64,000 nucleotides of DNA, from contig NZ_LT607410.1 in assembly GCF_900091515.1 (NCBI RefSeq), positions 3,720,001-3,784,000 of the forward strand, written 5' to 3'. Below, one piece after another: positions 33,483 through 42,159 of the stretch. The position numbers and the translations under genes were made by a program. The notes beneath the pieces were generated by a model that was not told the origin of the DNA, did not search any database, and worked only from the letters and a program-made list of their open reading frames with translations. Origin of the DNA: Micromonospora purpureochromogenes (lineage in GTDB: Bacteria > Actinomycetota > Actinomycetes > Mycobacteriales > Micromonosporaceae). The first letter of the stretch is position 1. The number at the start of each line of letters is the position of its first letter.

Positions 33483-33824
33483 CTAGGCGACCCGCGGTGC
33501 GGGCAGGATCGGCAGCGCCGCCCGGTGAGCCGTACCCGAGACGTCGCCGGTCTGGATGACCTCCGTGGCCTCCGCCGCGATCTCGCCCCCGGCGGTGGCC
33601 GTCGCGCCGCTCGACCCGTCGGCCGGGCGCGCGGCGTCCGCGTCGATGGCGGTGAGCAGGGCCCGCAGCCGCCCCAGGTCGTCGGCGGCCAGTCGGAAGG
33701 AGCCTCGGCAGACGGGCCCGCTCCACAGTGAGAGCACCACGGCACCGCGTTCCGGGTGGTAGCTGACCCGCATCGTCCGCTCGTCGCCCCGCGTGTCGGT
33801 GAACAGGTCACCGAAGCTGGGCAT
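33483..33824 (-). CDS. Hypothetical protein (113 aa)
   Basis: 113 residues, soluble, no Cys in a recognisable motif. The N-terminus MPSFGDLFTDTRGDERTMRVSYHPERG, an internal GPVCRGSFRLAADDLGRL and an Ala/Thr-rich tail look like a conserved actinobacterial protein of unknown role. ATG 33824 follows GAGAGGTG; ATG 33845 is possible. Good third-position GC. Confidence 0.65.
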   Translation of the reverse strand: MPSFGDLFTDTRGDERTMRVSYHPERGAVVLSLWSGPVCRGSFRLAADDLGRLRALLTAIDADAARPADGSSGATATAGGEIAAEATEVIQTGDVSGTAHRAALPILPAPRVA

Positions 33825-33882
33825 CGGTAGCACCTCTCCCATCACCCCAGCATGCCTGAGCAGCGGGCGGGCGGGAAGGCCG

Positions 33883-34407
33883 CTAAAGGTCGGCGAAGGG
33901 CTTCGGGTACGCGAAGGGGCCCTGGATGTCGGGTCGCCAGGCGCTCATCGGCCGGGCCATGAAGTACCGCGGACCCCACGGGCCGGGCGGTGTCACGCCC
34001 AGGTCGACCGCCGGCCGGAACCCGAACCGCGGGTAGTACTCCGGGTGCCCGAGCAGCACGACCAGCGGCTCGTCCAGCGCGTCGGCCGCGCCGAGCACCG
34101 CGTGCATCAGCGCCGACCCCACCCCCCGGCGCTGCCAGGCGGGCAGCACCCCGAGCGGGCCCAGGCCGAGCGCCACCGGCGCGCCGGCCACCGTGCCCCG
34201 GGTGCAGACGACGTGCCCGACGACCTGCCCGTCGGTGTCGGTGGCGACCAGCGAGAGGGCGGGCAGCCAACCGTCGTCGGCGCGCAGCGCGTCGACCAGC
34301 GGGGCCTCGACGGGTACGGCGTCCGGGGCGTCCGCCGAGGCGAACGCGGCGGTGTGCACGGCGCGAATGGCGGCGATGTCGGCGGGGGTCTCACGTCTGA
34401 TCAGCAT
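33883..34407 (-). CDS. GNAT-family N-acetyltransferase
   Basis: 174 residues. Opening LIRRETPADIAAIRAVHTAAF, acetyl-CoA loop LGVLPAWQRRGVGSALM (motif A, Q/RxxGxG/A), and HPEYYPRFGFRPA, typical of the YhbS-like branch. Substrate not predictable. ATG 34407 with AGGATCC upstream. Divergent from the dienelactone hydrolase gene, whose leaderless promoter sits in the 81-bp gap. Confidence 0.9.
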   Translation of the reverse strand: MLIRRETPADIAAIRAVHTAAFASADAPDAVPVEAPLVDALRADDGWLPALSLVATDTDGQVVGHVVCTRGTVAGAPVALGLGPLGVLPAWQRRGVGSALMHAVLGAADALDEPLVVLLGHPEYYPRFGFRPAVDLGVTPPGPWGPRYFMARPMSAWRPDIQGPFAYPKPFADL

Positions 34408-34488
34408 CGGTCCGGATCCTGCCGGAGTCGGGCGGGACGGGCCACCCCATTTCGTCACGCGACGCGCCACCTTGGGTAGCGTCGGGAC

Positions 34489-35262
34489 GTGACGACGAAC
34501 CGGCTGCCCGTGCGGACGACGACCGTGGACGTTCCGACCAGCGGCGGCGGCGCCGACGCGTACCTGGTCCGGCCGGACGGGGACGGGCCGTTCCCGCCGG
34601 TCCTGCTCTTCATGGACGCGTTCGGGCTGCGGCCCCGGCTGGCCGAGATGGCGCAGCGGATCGCCGCCGAGGGGTACGTGGTGCTGGTGCCGAACCTGTT
34701 CCACCGCGCCGGCCGGGCACCCCTGGTCGACCTGACCGGCCTCGGCGACCCGGAGCAGCGCGGCGCGCTCTTCGGCCGGCTGATGCCGCTGATCACGGCG
34801 TTGACCCCGGACGTGGTGGCCCGGGACACCGCCGCCTACCTCGACTTCCTGGCCGCCCAGCCGGGCGTGACGCCCGGCCCGGCCGCCGTCACCGGCTACT
34901 GCATGGGGGGCACGAACGCGCTGCGCGCGATCGAGGCGCACCCGGACCGGCTCGCCGCCGCGGCCAGTTTCCACGGGGGCCGGATCGTCACCGACGCGAC
35001 CGACAGCCCGCACCTGGCCGTCGACGCGGTCACCGGCGAGCTGTACTTCGGGCACGCCGACAACGACCAGTCGATGACCGCGGAGCAGATCGAGACACTG
35101 GAGAAGGCCCTGGAAGCGGCGGGCGTCCGCCACCGCTCCGAGGTCTACCCCGGCGCGCACCACGGCTACACCATGGCTGACACCCCGGCGTACGACGAGC
35201 GGGCCACCGAGCGGCACTGGGCCGCCCTGTTCGACCTGCTCGACCGGACCTTCCGCCGCTGA
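34489..35262 (+). CDS. Dienelactone hydrolase family protein
   Basis: 257 residues. Alpha/beta hydrolase with nucleophile motif GYCMGG (catalytic Cys, as in dienelactone hydrolases), HADNDQSM for the acid residue and HHGYTM for the catalytic His. Could cleave dienelactones or related esters. GTG 34489 has TAGCGT 6 nt upstream, so leaderless. Confidence 0.88.
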   Translation: MTTNRLPVRTTTVDVPTSGGGADAYLVRPDGDGPFPPVLLFMDAFGLRPRLAEMAQRIAAEGYVVLVPNLFHRAGRAPLVDLTGLGDPEQRGALFGRLMPLITALTPDVVARDTAAYLDFLAAQPGVTPGPAAVTGYCMGGTNALRAIEAHPDRLAAAASFHGGRIVTDATDSPHLAVDAVTGELYFGHADNDQSMTAEQIETLEKALEAAGVRHRSEVYPGAHHGYTMADTPAYDERATERHWAALFDLLDRTFRR

Positions 35263-35341
35263 CCCCCGGGTCGCCGGGAGCAGGCCACGAGTACGGAAGT
35301 GGCCGGCCACCGGGCCGGGCCGGGCGCACTACGGTCGGGGA

Positions 35342-36055
35342 ATGGACGTCGATGCCCCAGACCTGCGCCGGCGGTTCACGGCGCTGACCACCGCCCACGT
35401 CGCCGACGCCTGCCTGCGCGCCGGGGTGCCGGTACGCTGCGCGCCGGCCGCCGTGCGACCCGTCCTGCCCGGCGCGCGGCTCGCCGGCCGGGTGACGCCC
35501 GCCCGGCACGTCGGCAGCGTGGACATGTTCCTCGAGGCGATCGACCGGGCGTCGCCCGGCGACGTGCTCGTCGTCGACAACGGCGGGCGCACCGACGAGA
35601 GCTGCGTCGGCGACCTGGTGGTGCTGGAGGCGCAGGCCGCGGGCCTGGCCGGCGTGGTGCTCTGGGGCCTGCACCGGGACAGCGCCGACATCCGCGCGGT
35701 CGGGCTGCCGGTGTTCAGCCTCGGCGCGATCCCCACCGGCCCGCAGCGCCTCGACGCCCGGCCGCCGGCGGCGCTGGCGTCCGCCGAGGTCGGGCAGTGG
35801 ACGGTGGACGCCGACGACGTCGTCCTCGGCGACGACGACGGGGTGCTGTTCGTGCCGGCCGAGCGGGCCTCGGAGCTGTTCGACCTGGCCGAGTCGATCC
35901 GGGACACCGAGCGGCGGCAGGCCGACCTGATCCGCGCCGGCGTGCCGTTGCGCGCGCAGGTGGGCTTCGGCGCGTACCTGGCCCGGCGGGCGCAGGACCC
36001 GTCGCTGACCTTCCGCGAGCACCTGCGGGCGGTGGGCGGCGCGATCGAGGAGTGA
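35342..36055 (+). CDS. RraA/HMG-aldolase family protein
   Basis: 237 residues. Typical family segments: HVADACLRAGV, LAGRVTPARHVGSVDMFLEAI, GDVLVVDNGGRTDESCVGDL and LWGLHRDSADI (R-D of the active site). Members are 4-hydroxy-4-methyl-2-oxoglutarate or oxaloacetate lyases or RNase E inhibitors; in actinobacteria the aldolase role is more likely. ATG 35342 has TACGGT 6 nt upstream (leaderless). Confidence 0.87.
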   Translation: MDVDAPDLRRRFTALTTAHVADACLRAGVPVRCAPAAVRPVLPGARLAGRVTPARHVGSVDMFLEAIDRASPGDVLVVDNGGRTDESCVGDLVVLEAQAAGLAGVVLWGLHRDSADIRAVGLPVFSLGAIPTGPQRLDARPPAALASAEVGQWTVDADDVVLGDDDGVLFVPAERASELFDLAESIRDTERRQADLIRAGVPLRAQVGFGAYLARRAQDPSLTFREHLRAVGGAIEE

Positions 36056-36059
36056 GCGG

Positions 36060-37634
36060 TCAGCCCATCGCGGTCGCCGAGGGCGGGGCGCTGCCACCCT
36101 GCGGTGCCTCCCCGGTCATCAGCGCGACGATCTCCGCCCGGTCGGCCGCCGAGGGCCGCCCCCATTCGGGCCGGTAGCCGTACACCTCGCGCAGCGGGGT
36201 GGAGGAGGTCCGGCCGTCCAGGATCTCCACCGCGTCGGTGTCGATCAGGCCGGGGTGCTCGACACCGCACGCCTCGGCCACCTTCACCAGGTCCCGCCGC
36301 AGCGTACGCAGGTAGTTGGCGACCCGGACCGACTTAAGGGTGGGGTCCAGGCCCCGGGCGAGCCACGGGTTCTGGGTGGCGACGCCGGTCGGGCAGGTGT
36401 CGGTGTGGCACTTCTGCGCCTGGATGCAGCCGATCGCCAGCATCGCCTCCCGGCCGACGTTGACCATGTCGCAGCCGAGCGCGAACGCGACGACGGCGTT
36501 GTCCGGCAGGCCCAGCTTGCCGGCCCCGACGAAGACCGTCTGCTCGTGCAGGTCCTTCTCGGCGAAGGTGCGGTAGACGCGGGCGAAGCCCTGCTGGAAC
36601 GGCAGCGACACCGAGTCGGTGAAGATCAGCGGCGCGGCGCCGGTGCCGCCCTCGCCGCCGTCCACGGTCACGAAGTCCACGCCGCGCCCGGTGTCGCGCA
36701 TCAGCGTGGTCAGCTCCTTCCAGAAGCCGAGGTCACCGACGGCGGACTTGATGCCCACCGGCAGGCCGGTCTCGGCGGCGAGCAGCTCCACCCAGTCCAG
36801 CAGGCTGTCACAGTCGGAGAACTCGGCGTGCCGGGACGGGCTGACGCAGTCCCGCCCCTGCGGGATGCCCCGGGTCGCGGCGATCTCGGCGGACACCTTC
36901 GCCCCGGGCAGCAGCCCGCCCAGGCTGGGCTTGGCGCCCTGGCTGAGCTTGACCTCCAACGCCCGGACGGGGGCGCCGGCCACCAGGTCCCTGAGCCGGT
37001 CGAGGCTGAACCGGCCGCGCTCGTCGCGGCAGCCGAAGTACGCCGTGCCGATCTGGAACACCAGGTCGCCGCCGTTGCGGTGGTACGGCGACAGCCCACC
37101 CTCGCCGGTGTTCTGCAGGCAACCGGCCAGGGCCGCGCCCTTGTTCAGCGCGGTGACCGCGTTGCCGGAGAGCGAGCCGAAGCTCATCCCGGAGATGTTG
37201 ACGACCGACTCCGGGCGGAACGACCGGGCCCGCCCCCGCGCCCCGCCGAGCACCTTCGCCGCCGGCAGCCGCACGTCGTGCCCGGCCGTCGGCGACGACG
37301 GCGGCACGGCCCGCCCGAAGGTGCGGTGCTTGATGATCGGATAGCCGGGGGTGTACTCGATGTCGTTGTCCGTGCCGAAGCCGAAGTAGTTGTTCTCCTG
37401 CTTTGCCGAGGCGTAGATCCAGCGCCGCTGGTCGCGGGTGAACGGCCGCTCCTCGTTGTTGCCGGCGACGATGTACTGCCGCAGCTCCGGCCCGATCGAC
37501 TCCAGCAGGTAGCGCGCCCGGCCGACGACCGGGAAGTTGCGCAGCAGCGCGTGGTCGCGCTGCAGGACGTCGCGTGCGGCGAGGCCCGCGAGAGCGGCGG
37601 CGACGACGGGTACGGCTCGACTGGCCCACTTCAT
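36060..37634 (-). CDS. FMN-binding glutamate synthase-like protein (membrane-anchored)
   Basis: 524 residues. One N-terminal transmembrane segment (VPVVAAALAGLAARDVL), then a glutamate-synthase-type FMN barrel: SFGSLSGNAVTALNKGA, TGEGGLSPYHR, VDGGEGGTGAAP and the Cys cluster GCIQAQKCHTDTCPTG for an iron-sulfur cluster. No glutaminase domain, so it is not a complete GOGAT; the substrate is unknown. ATG 37634 with GGAG upstream. Converges with the RraA gene 4 bp away. Confidence 0.9.
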   Translation of the reverse strand: MKWASRAVPVVAAALAGLAARDVLQRDHALLRNFPVVGRARYLLESIGPELRQYIVAGNNEERPFTRDQRRWIYASAKQENNYFGFGTDNDIEYTPGYPIIKHRTFGRAVPPSSPTAGHDVRLPAAKVLGGARGRARSFRPESVVNISGMSFGSLSGNAVTALNKGAALAGCLQNTGEGGLSPYHRNGGDLVFQIGTAYFGCRDERGRFSLDRLRDLVAGAPVRALEVKLSQGAKPSLGGLLPGAKVSAEIAATRGIPQGRDCVSPSRHAEFSDCDSLLDWVELLAAETGLPVGIKSAVGDLGFWKELTTLMRDTGRGVDFVTVDGGEGGTGAAPLIFTDSVSLPFQQGFARVYRTFAEKDLHEQTVFVGAGKLGLPDNAVVAFALGCDMVNVGREAMLAIGCIQAQKCHTDTCPTGVATQNPWLARGLDPTLKSVRVANYLRTLRRDLVKVAEACGVEHPGLIDTDAVEILDGRTSSTPLREVYGYRPEWGRPSAADRAEIVALMTGEAPQGGSAPPSATAMG

Positions 37635-37670
37635 GCCCGCCACACTCCCCGGTCCCGCCGCCGCCCAAAC

Positions 37671-37686
37671 AGCCCGCGGGCGGGCT
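37671..37686 (-). terminator. Short hairpin after the VOC-like gene
   Basis: AGCCCG-CGGG-CGGGCT, 6-bp stem, between the stop of the VOC-like gene (37708) and the glutamate-synthase-like gene. Weak terminator candidate. Confidence 0.35.
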
Positions 37687-37707
37687 ACCTCGGCCCGGCG
37701 CTGCGGG

Positions 37708-38121
37708 TCAGGCCTGCGCCTGCGTGATGTTGACCATCCACGGGGTGCCGAACCGGTCCTCGCACTGACCGAACTCGTCGCCCCACATCTGCTTCTCCAG
37801 GGGCACGCTCACCACGCCGCCGGAGGAGAGCTGCTCCCACCAGCGGCGCAGCTCGTCGGCGTCGTCGCCGCTGAGGCTGACCGTGTTGGCGTTGCCGCGT
37901 CGGATCTCCATGCCGGGTGGCATGTCGGAGGCCATCAGCACGTGGCCGTGGGCCGTCCGGAGCAGGCCGTGCATGATCTGGTCGGCGATCGCCGGGTCCT
38001 CGGTGCCGAACTCGCGGAACGTGGTCAGCGACAGGTCCCCACCGAAAACCTGCTTGTAGAACTCCATCGCCTCGCGGGCGTTGCCGGCGAAGTTGAGGTA
38101 CGGGTTGAGCTGGGTAGCCAT
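37708..38121 (-). CDS. VOC family protein, PhnB/3-demethylubiquinone-like type
   Basis: 137 residues. Opening LNPYLNFAGNAREAMEFYKQVFGGDL, middle HGLLRTAHGHVLMASDMPPG, and end KQMWGDEFGQCEDRFGTPWMVNI: the PhnB-like glyoxalase-fold subgroup. Often annotated as 3-demethylubiquinone-9 3-methyltransferase-like, but true function is unknown. ATG 38121 follows GGAGGGG. Confidence 0.9.
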   Translation of the reverse strand: MATQLNPYLNFAGNAREAMEFYKQVFGGDLSLTTFREFGTEDPAIADQIMHGLLRTAHGHVLMASDMPPGMEIRRGNANTVSLSGDDADELRRWWEQLSSGGVVSVPLEKQMWGDEFGQCEDRFGTPWMVNITQAQA

Positions 38122-38231
38122 GGCACCCCTCCGTGACTTGGTGACCAGCGCATCGTCCCACCCGTCCGGGGTGCGATGGCGCCGTACACGCCGATCGGGA
38201 TACTGACCGGCCTGGACGCGGGGGCCCCTAC

Positions 38232-38819
38232 CTACACCGGGTGATCTGCCTGGAAGGCGAGCCGTCGGTCCGCGTCGGCGGCGAGGCCGGTCAGGATGTC
38301 GTCGAGGTCCATGAAAGCCTGCCACGGCTCACTGCCGGTGGCCCGGGCCAGCCGGTTGACCACCAGCTGTTCCAGCTCGGCCACCCGCTTGCCCTTCCAG
38401 ACCTTGTCGGCGAGGCTGACCAGCAGGTCGTCGAGGTCGACCGCGCCGCCCCGCCAGCCGGCGTGGGTCGCGGCGAACCGGGCCAGCGCGGCGTCGACAC
38501 CGTGGCGCAGCAGCAGTTCCCGACCGGCGGGCTCGTGGGCCGACCCGGGCCCGCGGAGTTCCTCGGGGTGGACCACCTTGCCGATGTCGTGGGTGGCCGC
38601 GCCGAAGAGGACGGCTGCCCGGTCGAACTCGAGCAGGGGGGACCAGTCTGCCAGGGCGGCGGTCAGGTGCCAGGCGACATCGTGCACGGCGCGCAGGTGC
38701 GCGGCGAGCCGCGGCGGCGCGTCGAGGGTGGACAGGAGTTCGGCGACCGGGGCGGGCAGGGCCCGCAGCGGTGGTGGGCCGGGGTCGGTGAGAGCGCGGT
38801 GCAGGGCGGCGGCGGTCAC
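38232..38819 (-). CDS. HD-domain phosphohydrolase-like protein
   Basis: 195 residues. Metal-binding HD signature: HLRAVHDVAWHL (first His), ATHDIGKVVHPEEL (HD pair), and Asp in LLVSLADKVWKGKR. Likely a nucleotide phosphohydrolase or phosphodiesterase. GTG 38819 has TAGTCT 6 nt upstream (leaderless). Divergent from a small membrane protein. Confidence 0.85.
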   Translation of the reverse strand: MTAAALHRALTDPGPPPLRALPAPVAELLSTLDAPPRLAAHLRAVHDVAWHLTAALADWSPLLEFDRAAVLFGAATHDIGKVVHPEELRGPGSAHEPAGRELLLRHGVDAALARFAATHAGWRGGAVDLDDLLVSLADKVWKGKRVAELEQLVVNRLARATGSEPWQAFMDLDDILTGLAADADRRLAFQADHPV

Positions 38820-38945
38820 CGAGCAAGACTAGGGCGGCCTGCCGTCGCCGCCGGATGAATCCGGGTACGCGGACTGTCCGGTCCGGCGGGCGGGCGGTGC
38901 TGACGGAGGATGACCGGCGGCGACCCTGCGTCGTACCGTGCGGGG

Positions 38946-39212
38946 GTGACCCTGTGGTGGGCCGGGACGGCCGTGGTGGTGCTGCTGTCGGTGGCGGTTG
39001 TCGGTGGTCTGCTGCGCCGGGGCCGGCGGCGGGCGCGAGCGAGCGGCCGCGAGCAGGCGCTCCGCGAGGCTCGCCGGGCGACCCGCCAGATTTCGCGCGA
39101 GCGGCGGCGGACCGGTCGGGGAACCCTGCGCGGCCAGGGCGCCGGGGGAAGCCAGGGCCTGGCGTCGGACGCCGCCTTCGGCACTGACGGCGGCACGCCG
39201 AGCGGACTGTGA
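38946..39212 (+). CDS. Small single-pass membrane protein (88 aa)
   Basis: 88 residues: one N-terminal transmembrane helix (TAVVVLLSVAVVGGLL) followed by a very Arg-rich cytoplasmic tail (RRGRRRARAS, ISRERRRTGRG). GTG 38946 has TACCGT 6 nt upstream, supporting transcription from the first base. No family recognised. Confidence 0.6.
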   Translation: MTLWWAGTAVVVLLSVAVVGGLLRRGRRRARASGREQALREARRATRQISRERRRTGRGTLRGQGAGGSQGLASDAAFGTDGGTPSGL

Positions 39213-39356
39213 GGGCTCCGGCGCCCGGCCTGCGCAAGAGTGGCGGATCGAACTCGGCGGGAGTCAGGGCGGACGCGGCCGGCCGTCGTCACCGGGCCCG
39301 CCGACGGGGACCGGTGAGGCGTCTCGCCGACCGCTCCACCGGGCCCCGTCGCGTCC

Positions 39357-40490
39357 TCACTCCTGGCGGAACGACTGGCGCACCACCCCGCCGACCAGCG
39401 CGCACCACGTGCTGGTGCTGACCTTCCCGCTGTCCGGCAGCCCGTGCAGCTGCTGGATGTCCTGGACGGCCAGCTTCGTCGCGTGGTCGTACTCGCCGGT
39501 GACGGCGACGTCGGCGTAGCCCTTCCAGTTGAGGATGAACTGCACCGCCTGGACCGGCAGGCCGGTCGCGTCCTTCTCCAGCTCCGGCGCCAGGGTCTCC
39601 CAGGTGGGGCCGGTGATGGTGGCGTCGATGTCGACCGGGATGCCGTTGCGGGCCTGCCAGTCCTGCACGGCCGCCACGGTGGCGGCGTCGAAGGCGCTGT
39701 TCGGCGTGACGGCGTAGCCGCGGTACGCCAACAGGTACTGCGCGACCCGGACGGACGGCGAGCCGACGAAGCGCCACAGGTCGGGCCAGCGGCGGGCCGG
39801 CACGTCGGCGAGGTCGGTGCCGAGCTTCCTGAACACCCGGCGGCGCACGTCGGGGAAGAGCCGGTAGAACGTCGCGCCCGGGCAGAGGGTGGTGCGGAAG
39901 TCCCAGTGGCCGAAGATGTCGTGGGCGTGCAGGCCGTACTGGCGGCAGATGGTGGTGCAGAGCTTCACCAGCGAGTCGAGCAGCTCGTCCGGCGGAGTGT
40001 CGGTGACGTAGGTGCCCTCGTTCTCGATGCCGATCGCCCGGCCGTTCTCGCCGGGGCAGTGCGCCGAGACCATCTGCCGGTCGCCGGCCTGGAGCCGCTC
40101 CAGGCTGCCGTGCCGCCCCTCCATCACGTAGCCGCCGCGGCTGATGGTGAAGTGCTGGCCGGTGTCGGACCAGTGGTTGACGTCCATGTGCAGGTTCTGG
40201 CAGTCCCGGGCCAGCTTGATCGCCTGCGCCTCGGAGTAGTCCGTGACGTTGGGGAACGCCATGTGGTGCACGATGATCTTGTTGGTGGGGATCGCGCTGA
40301 TCACCAGCGGATCGGCCGGCGGGCGGGCGCCCCACTCGTCGCAGCTGTAGATCCAGTCGAGGTCCGCGCCGGGATCGGCCTGCGCGGCGGCCGGAAAGGC
40401 CAGTTCGGACCCGACGACCGCGACGGCCGCCGCGCCCAGGCCGGCCCGCAGCAGGGTACGACGGTCGAGTTCAGGGTGGTCGAAGTGCAT
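39357..40490 (-). CDS. Tat-exported N-acetylmuramoyl-L-alanine amidase (PGRP type) with peptidoglycan-binding repeats
   Basis: 377 residues. Tat signal DRRTLLRAGLGAAAVAVVG ending AAAQA. Amidase_2/PGRP domain about 48-215 with zinc ligands in IIVHHMAFPN and FGHWDFRTTLCPG, plus GNGRAIGIENEG-like core (NGRAIGIENEG). Two C-terminal putative peptidoglycan-binding segments (AVTPNSAFDAATVAAVQDWQ; VTGEYDHATKLAVQDIQ). Cleaves the sugar-peptide amide bond in peptidoglycan. ATG 40490 follows AGGAG. Confidence 0.9.
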   Translation of the reverse strand: MHFDHPELDRRTLLRAGLGAAAVAVVGSELAFPAAAQADPGADLDWIYSCDEWGARPPADPLVISAIPTNKIIVHHMAFPNVTDYSEAQAIKLARDCQNLHMDVNHWSDTGQHFTISRGGYVMEGRHGSLERLQAGDRQMVSAHCPGENGRAIGIENEGTYVTDTPPDELLDSLVKLCTTICRQYGLHAHDIFGHWDFRTTLCPGATFYRLFPDVRRRVFRKLGTDLADVPARRWPDLWRFVGSPSVRVAQYLLAYRGYAVTPNSAFDAATVAAVQDWQARNGIPVDIDATITGPTWETLAPELEKDATGLPVQAVQFILNWKGYADVAVTGEYDHATKLAVQDIQQLHGLPDSGKVSTSTWCALVGGVVRQSFRQE

Positions 40491-40640
40491 GGCATCTCCT
40501 CGGCGGGCCGGTGGCGGCCCAGGGCAGCGATGAAAGAGAACTCCAAGGTGCGCGCGTGAAGTGGAGGATATTGCCATGACCGGCCCGGGCGCTAGAGGCG
40601 CGCGTCGATCCGATGTGCCCGGACGGCCGCGCCTGCGGCG

Positions 40641-41278
40641 TCAGGCGCGCTCGCCCGGGCCCAGCAGGTCGGCGATCCGCAGTAGTTCGTCGACCCGCTT
40701 CGCCACCCGCCTCGGCGTCAGTGGACGGCGGTCGGTGACCACGGTGTACAGCTCGTCGCCGATCACCGTCCAGGGTGGCACCAGCCCGGTCACGTGCGCG
40801 GCGTGCAGCTCCGGGGCGACGAGCCGGTCGGCGAGGTCCATGTCGCGCGGGAGGATCCGGTACCGGCGGGCGAACTCGTCCTCGCCCGCCCGGGCCGCGG
40901 CGATCGTCCGGCGGCGCTGCACGGCGGTGGTGGGGTAGGGGCGCAGCAGTCGCAGGATCGCGCAGTGGCCCCTGCCCTCGACCCGGTCCGCGCCGGCCAG
41001 ACCGTCCGCCCGAGCACCGGCGGCCAGCCGGCCCCCGCACCCCAGCGCAGCACCCGGTGGCGCGTCCACGCCCGCCACCGCCGGTACGCCACCCCACCGG
41101 CCCAGAGCGCCGCGAAGATCAGCACCAGCATCGGGACGACGCCGATCCGCCGGGCGACCTCGTGCGAGGCGAGCCGGATCGACACGCCGAGGGCGACCGG
41201 CAGGCAACACAGGATCGACCCGACGCCGAGCAGGCCGAGGAGGGTGCCGGAGGGTCGGCGGTGGGGTCGGACCGGCAT
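40641..41278 (-). pseudogene. Membrane protein gene with a frameshift (or sequencing error)
   Basis: The N-terminal part (ATG 41278 with GGAG 4 nt upstream) reads two hydrophobic segments, LLGLLGVGSILCCLPVALGV and VVPMLVLIFAALWAGGVAY, to about 41040. The C-terminal part, in another frame, reads FARRYRILPRDMDLADRL, HVTGLVPPWTVIGDELYTV and ends LLGPGERA at 40641. Both halves have G/C-rich third positions. Restoring one base in the G-run near 41040 would join them into a protein of about 212 residues. No family name recognised. Confidence 0.6.
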
Positions 41279-41325
41279 CGGGCTCCAGGCCCGTTCGTCG
41301 GGCCGGAGCGCGTCACGACGCGAGG

Positions 41326-41970
41326 TCAGGACGTCGGGGCCACTGCCCGGCGCCCGTGCGGCATCCGCCAGCCCTCGGCCAGCCGGGACGGGTGCACGTT
41401 GCGCCCACCGCCGAAGAACTCGCAGAACTTCATGATCAGCGGATCCCAGCCCAGCGGGTCCACGTACGACGTGCCCGGGATGACCAGGTCCTGCTCGACG
41501 TGCGCGCGCAGCACCTCCACCTGGAAGGCGGTGGCGTGCGACGGCGTCCCGCCGAACGGGTACGAGGCGACCACCCGGCACTCCAACTGGATCGGGCACT
41601 GCGCCACCCGGGGCGGCGAGACCAGGTCCGACGGCTGGCGGGTCAGCCCGGCGAGGGCGAACTTGTCCGGCTCGTACCGGTAGCCCTGGGCGGCCTTGTG
41701 CTCCGGCACGGTCGGCCGGCCGGTGGTCAGCGCGATCCGGTCCACCGCGTCGACCATCGCCGAGGACGGCAGGTTCAGCACGCACTCGCCCTCGCGCCGC
41801 AGGTTGGCCGTCGTCTGGGCGCTGTCGCCCAGGCCGAGCATGGCCGACCGGCCCAGCCACCACGCCGACGACATCGGCGCGAGGTTGGCGCTCCCGTCCG
41901 GGTTCCGGGAGCTGATCAACACCACCGGAGTACCGAAGTAGAGCACCTTCAGATCGGGTACGACGTGCAT
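41326..41970 (-). CDS. Flavin reductase-like / FMN-binding split-barrel protein
   Basis: 214 residues. The opening VLYFGTPVVLISSRNPDGSANLAPMSSAWWLG and EGECVLNLPSSAMVDAVDRIA are typical of the flavin reductase-like split-barrel family; the tail includes GTSYVDPLGWDPLIMKFCEFFG. Probably binds FMN and reduces flavin or another small molecule. ATG 41970 has AAGGGCAGG upstream. Confidence 0.87.
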   Translation of the reverse strand: MHVVPDLKVLYFGTPVVLISSRNPDGSANLAPMSSAWWLGRSAMLGLGDSAQTTANLRREGECVLNLPSSAMVDAVDRIALTTGRPTVPEHKAAQGYRYEPDKFALAGLTRQPSDLVSPPRVAQCPIQLECRVVASYPFGGTPSHATAFQVEVLRAHVEQDLVIPGTSYVDPLGWDPLIMKFCEFFGGGRNVHPSRLAEGWRMPHGRRAVAPTS

Positions 41971-42159
41971 GGTCCTGCCCTTCGCGAACGCCCACGGCCG
42001 GTGCGGTCCACCCGGCCGTACCCGACTCTGCGCGCGGGCGGCGCCGATCGCTGGCGGTGATCGGACGTGGCGTTGCGGTGGGCCGCCCGACCGGTGCGGC
42101 GCGCCGCGGGCCCGAGGTGGCCCGCCGGCCGGAGGCCGTCGGCGGGTGGCGCCGCGGCG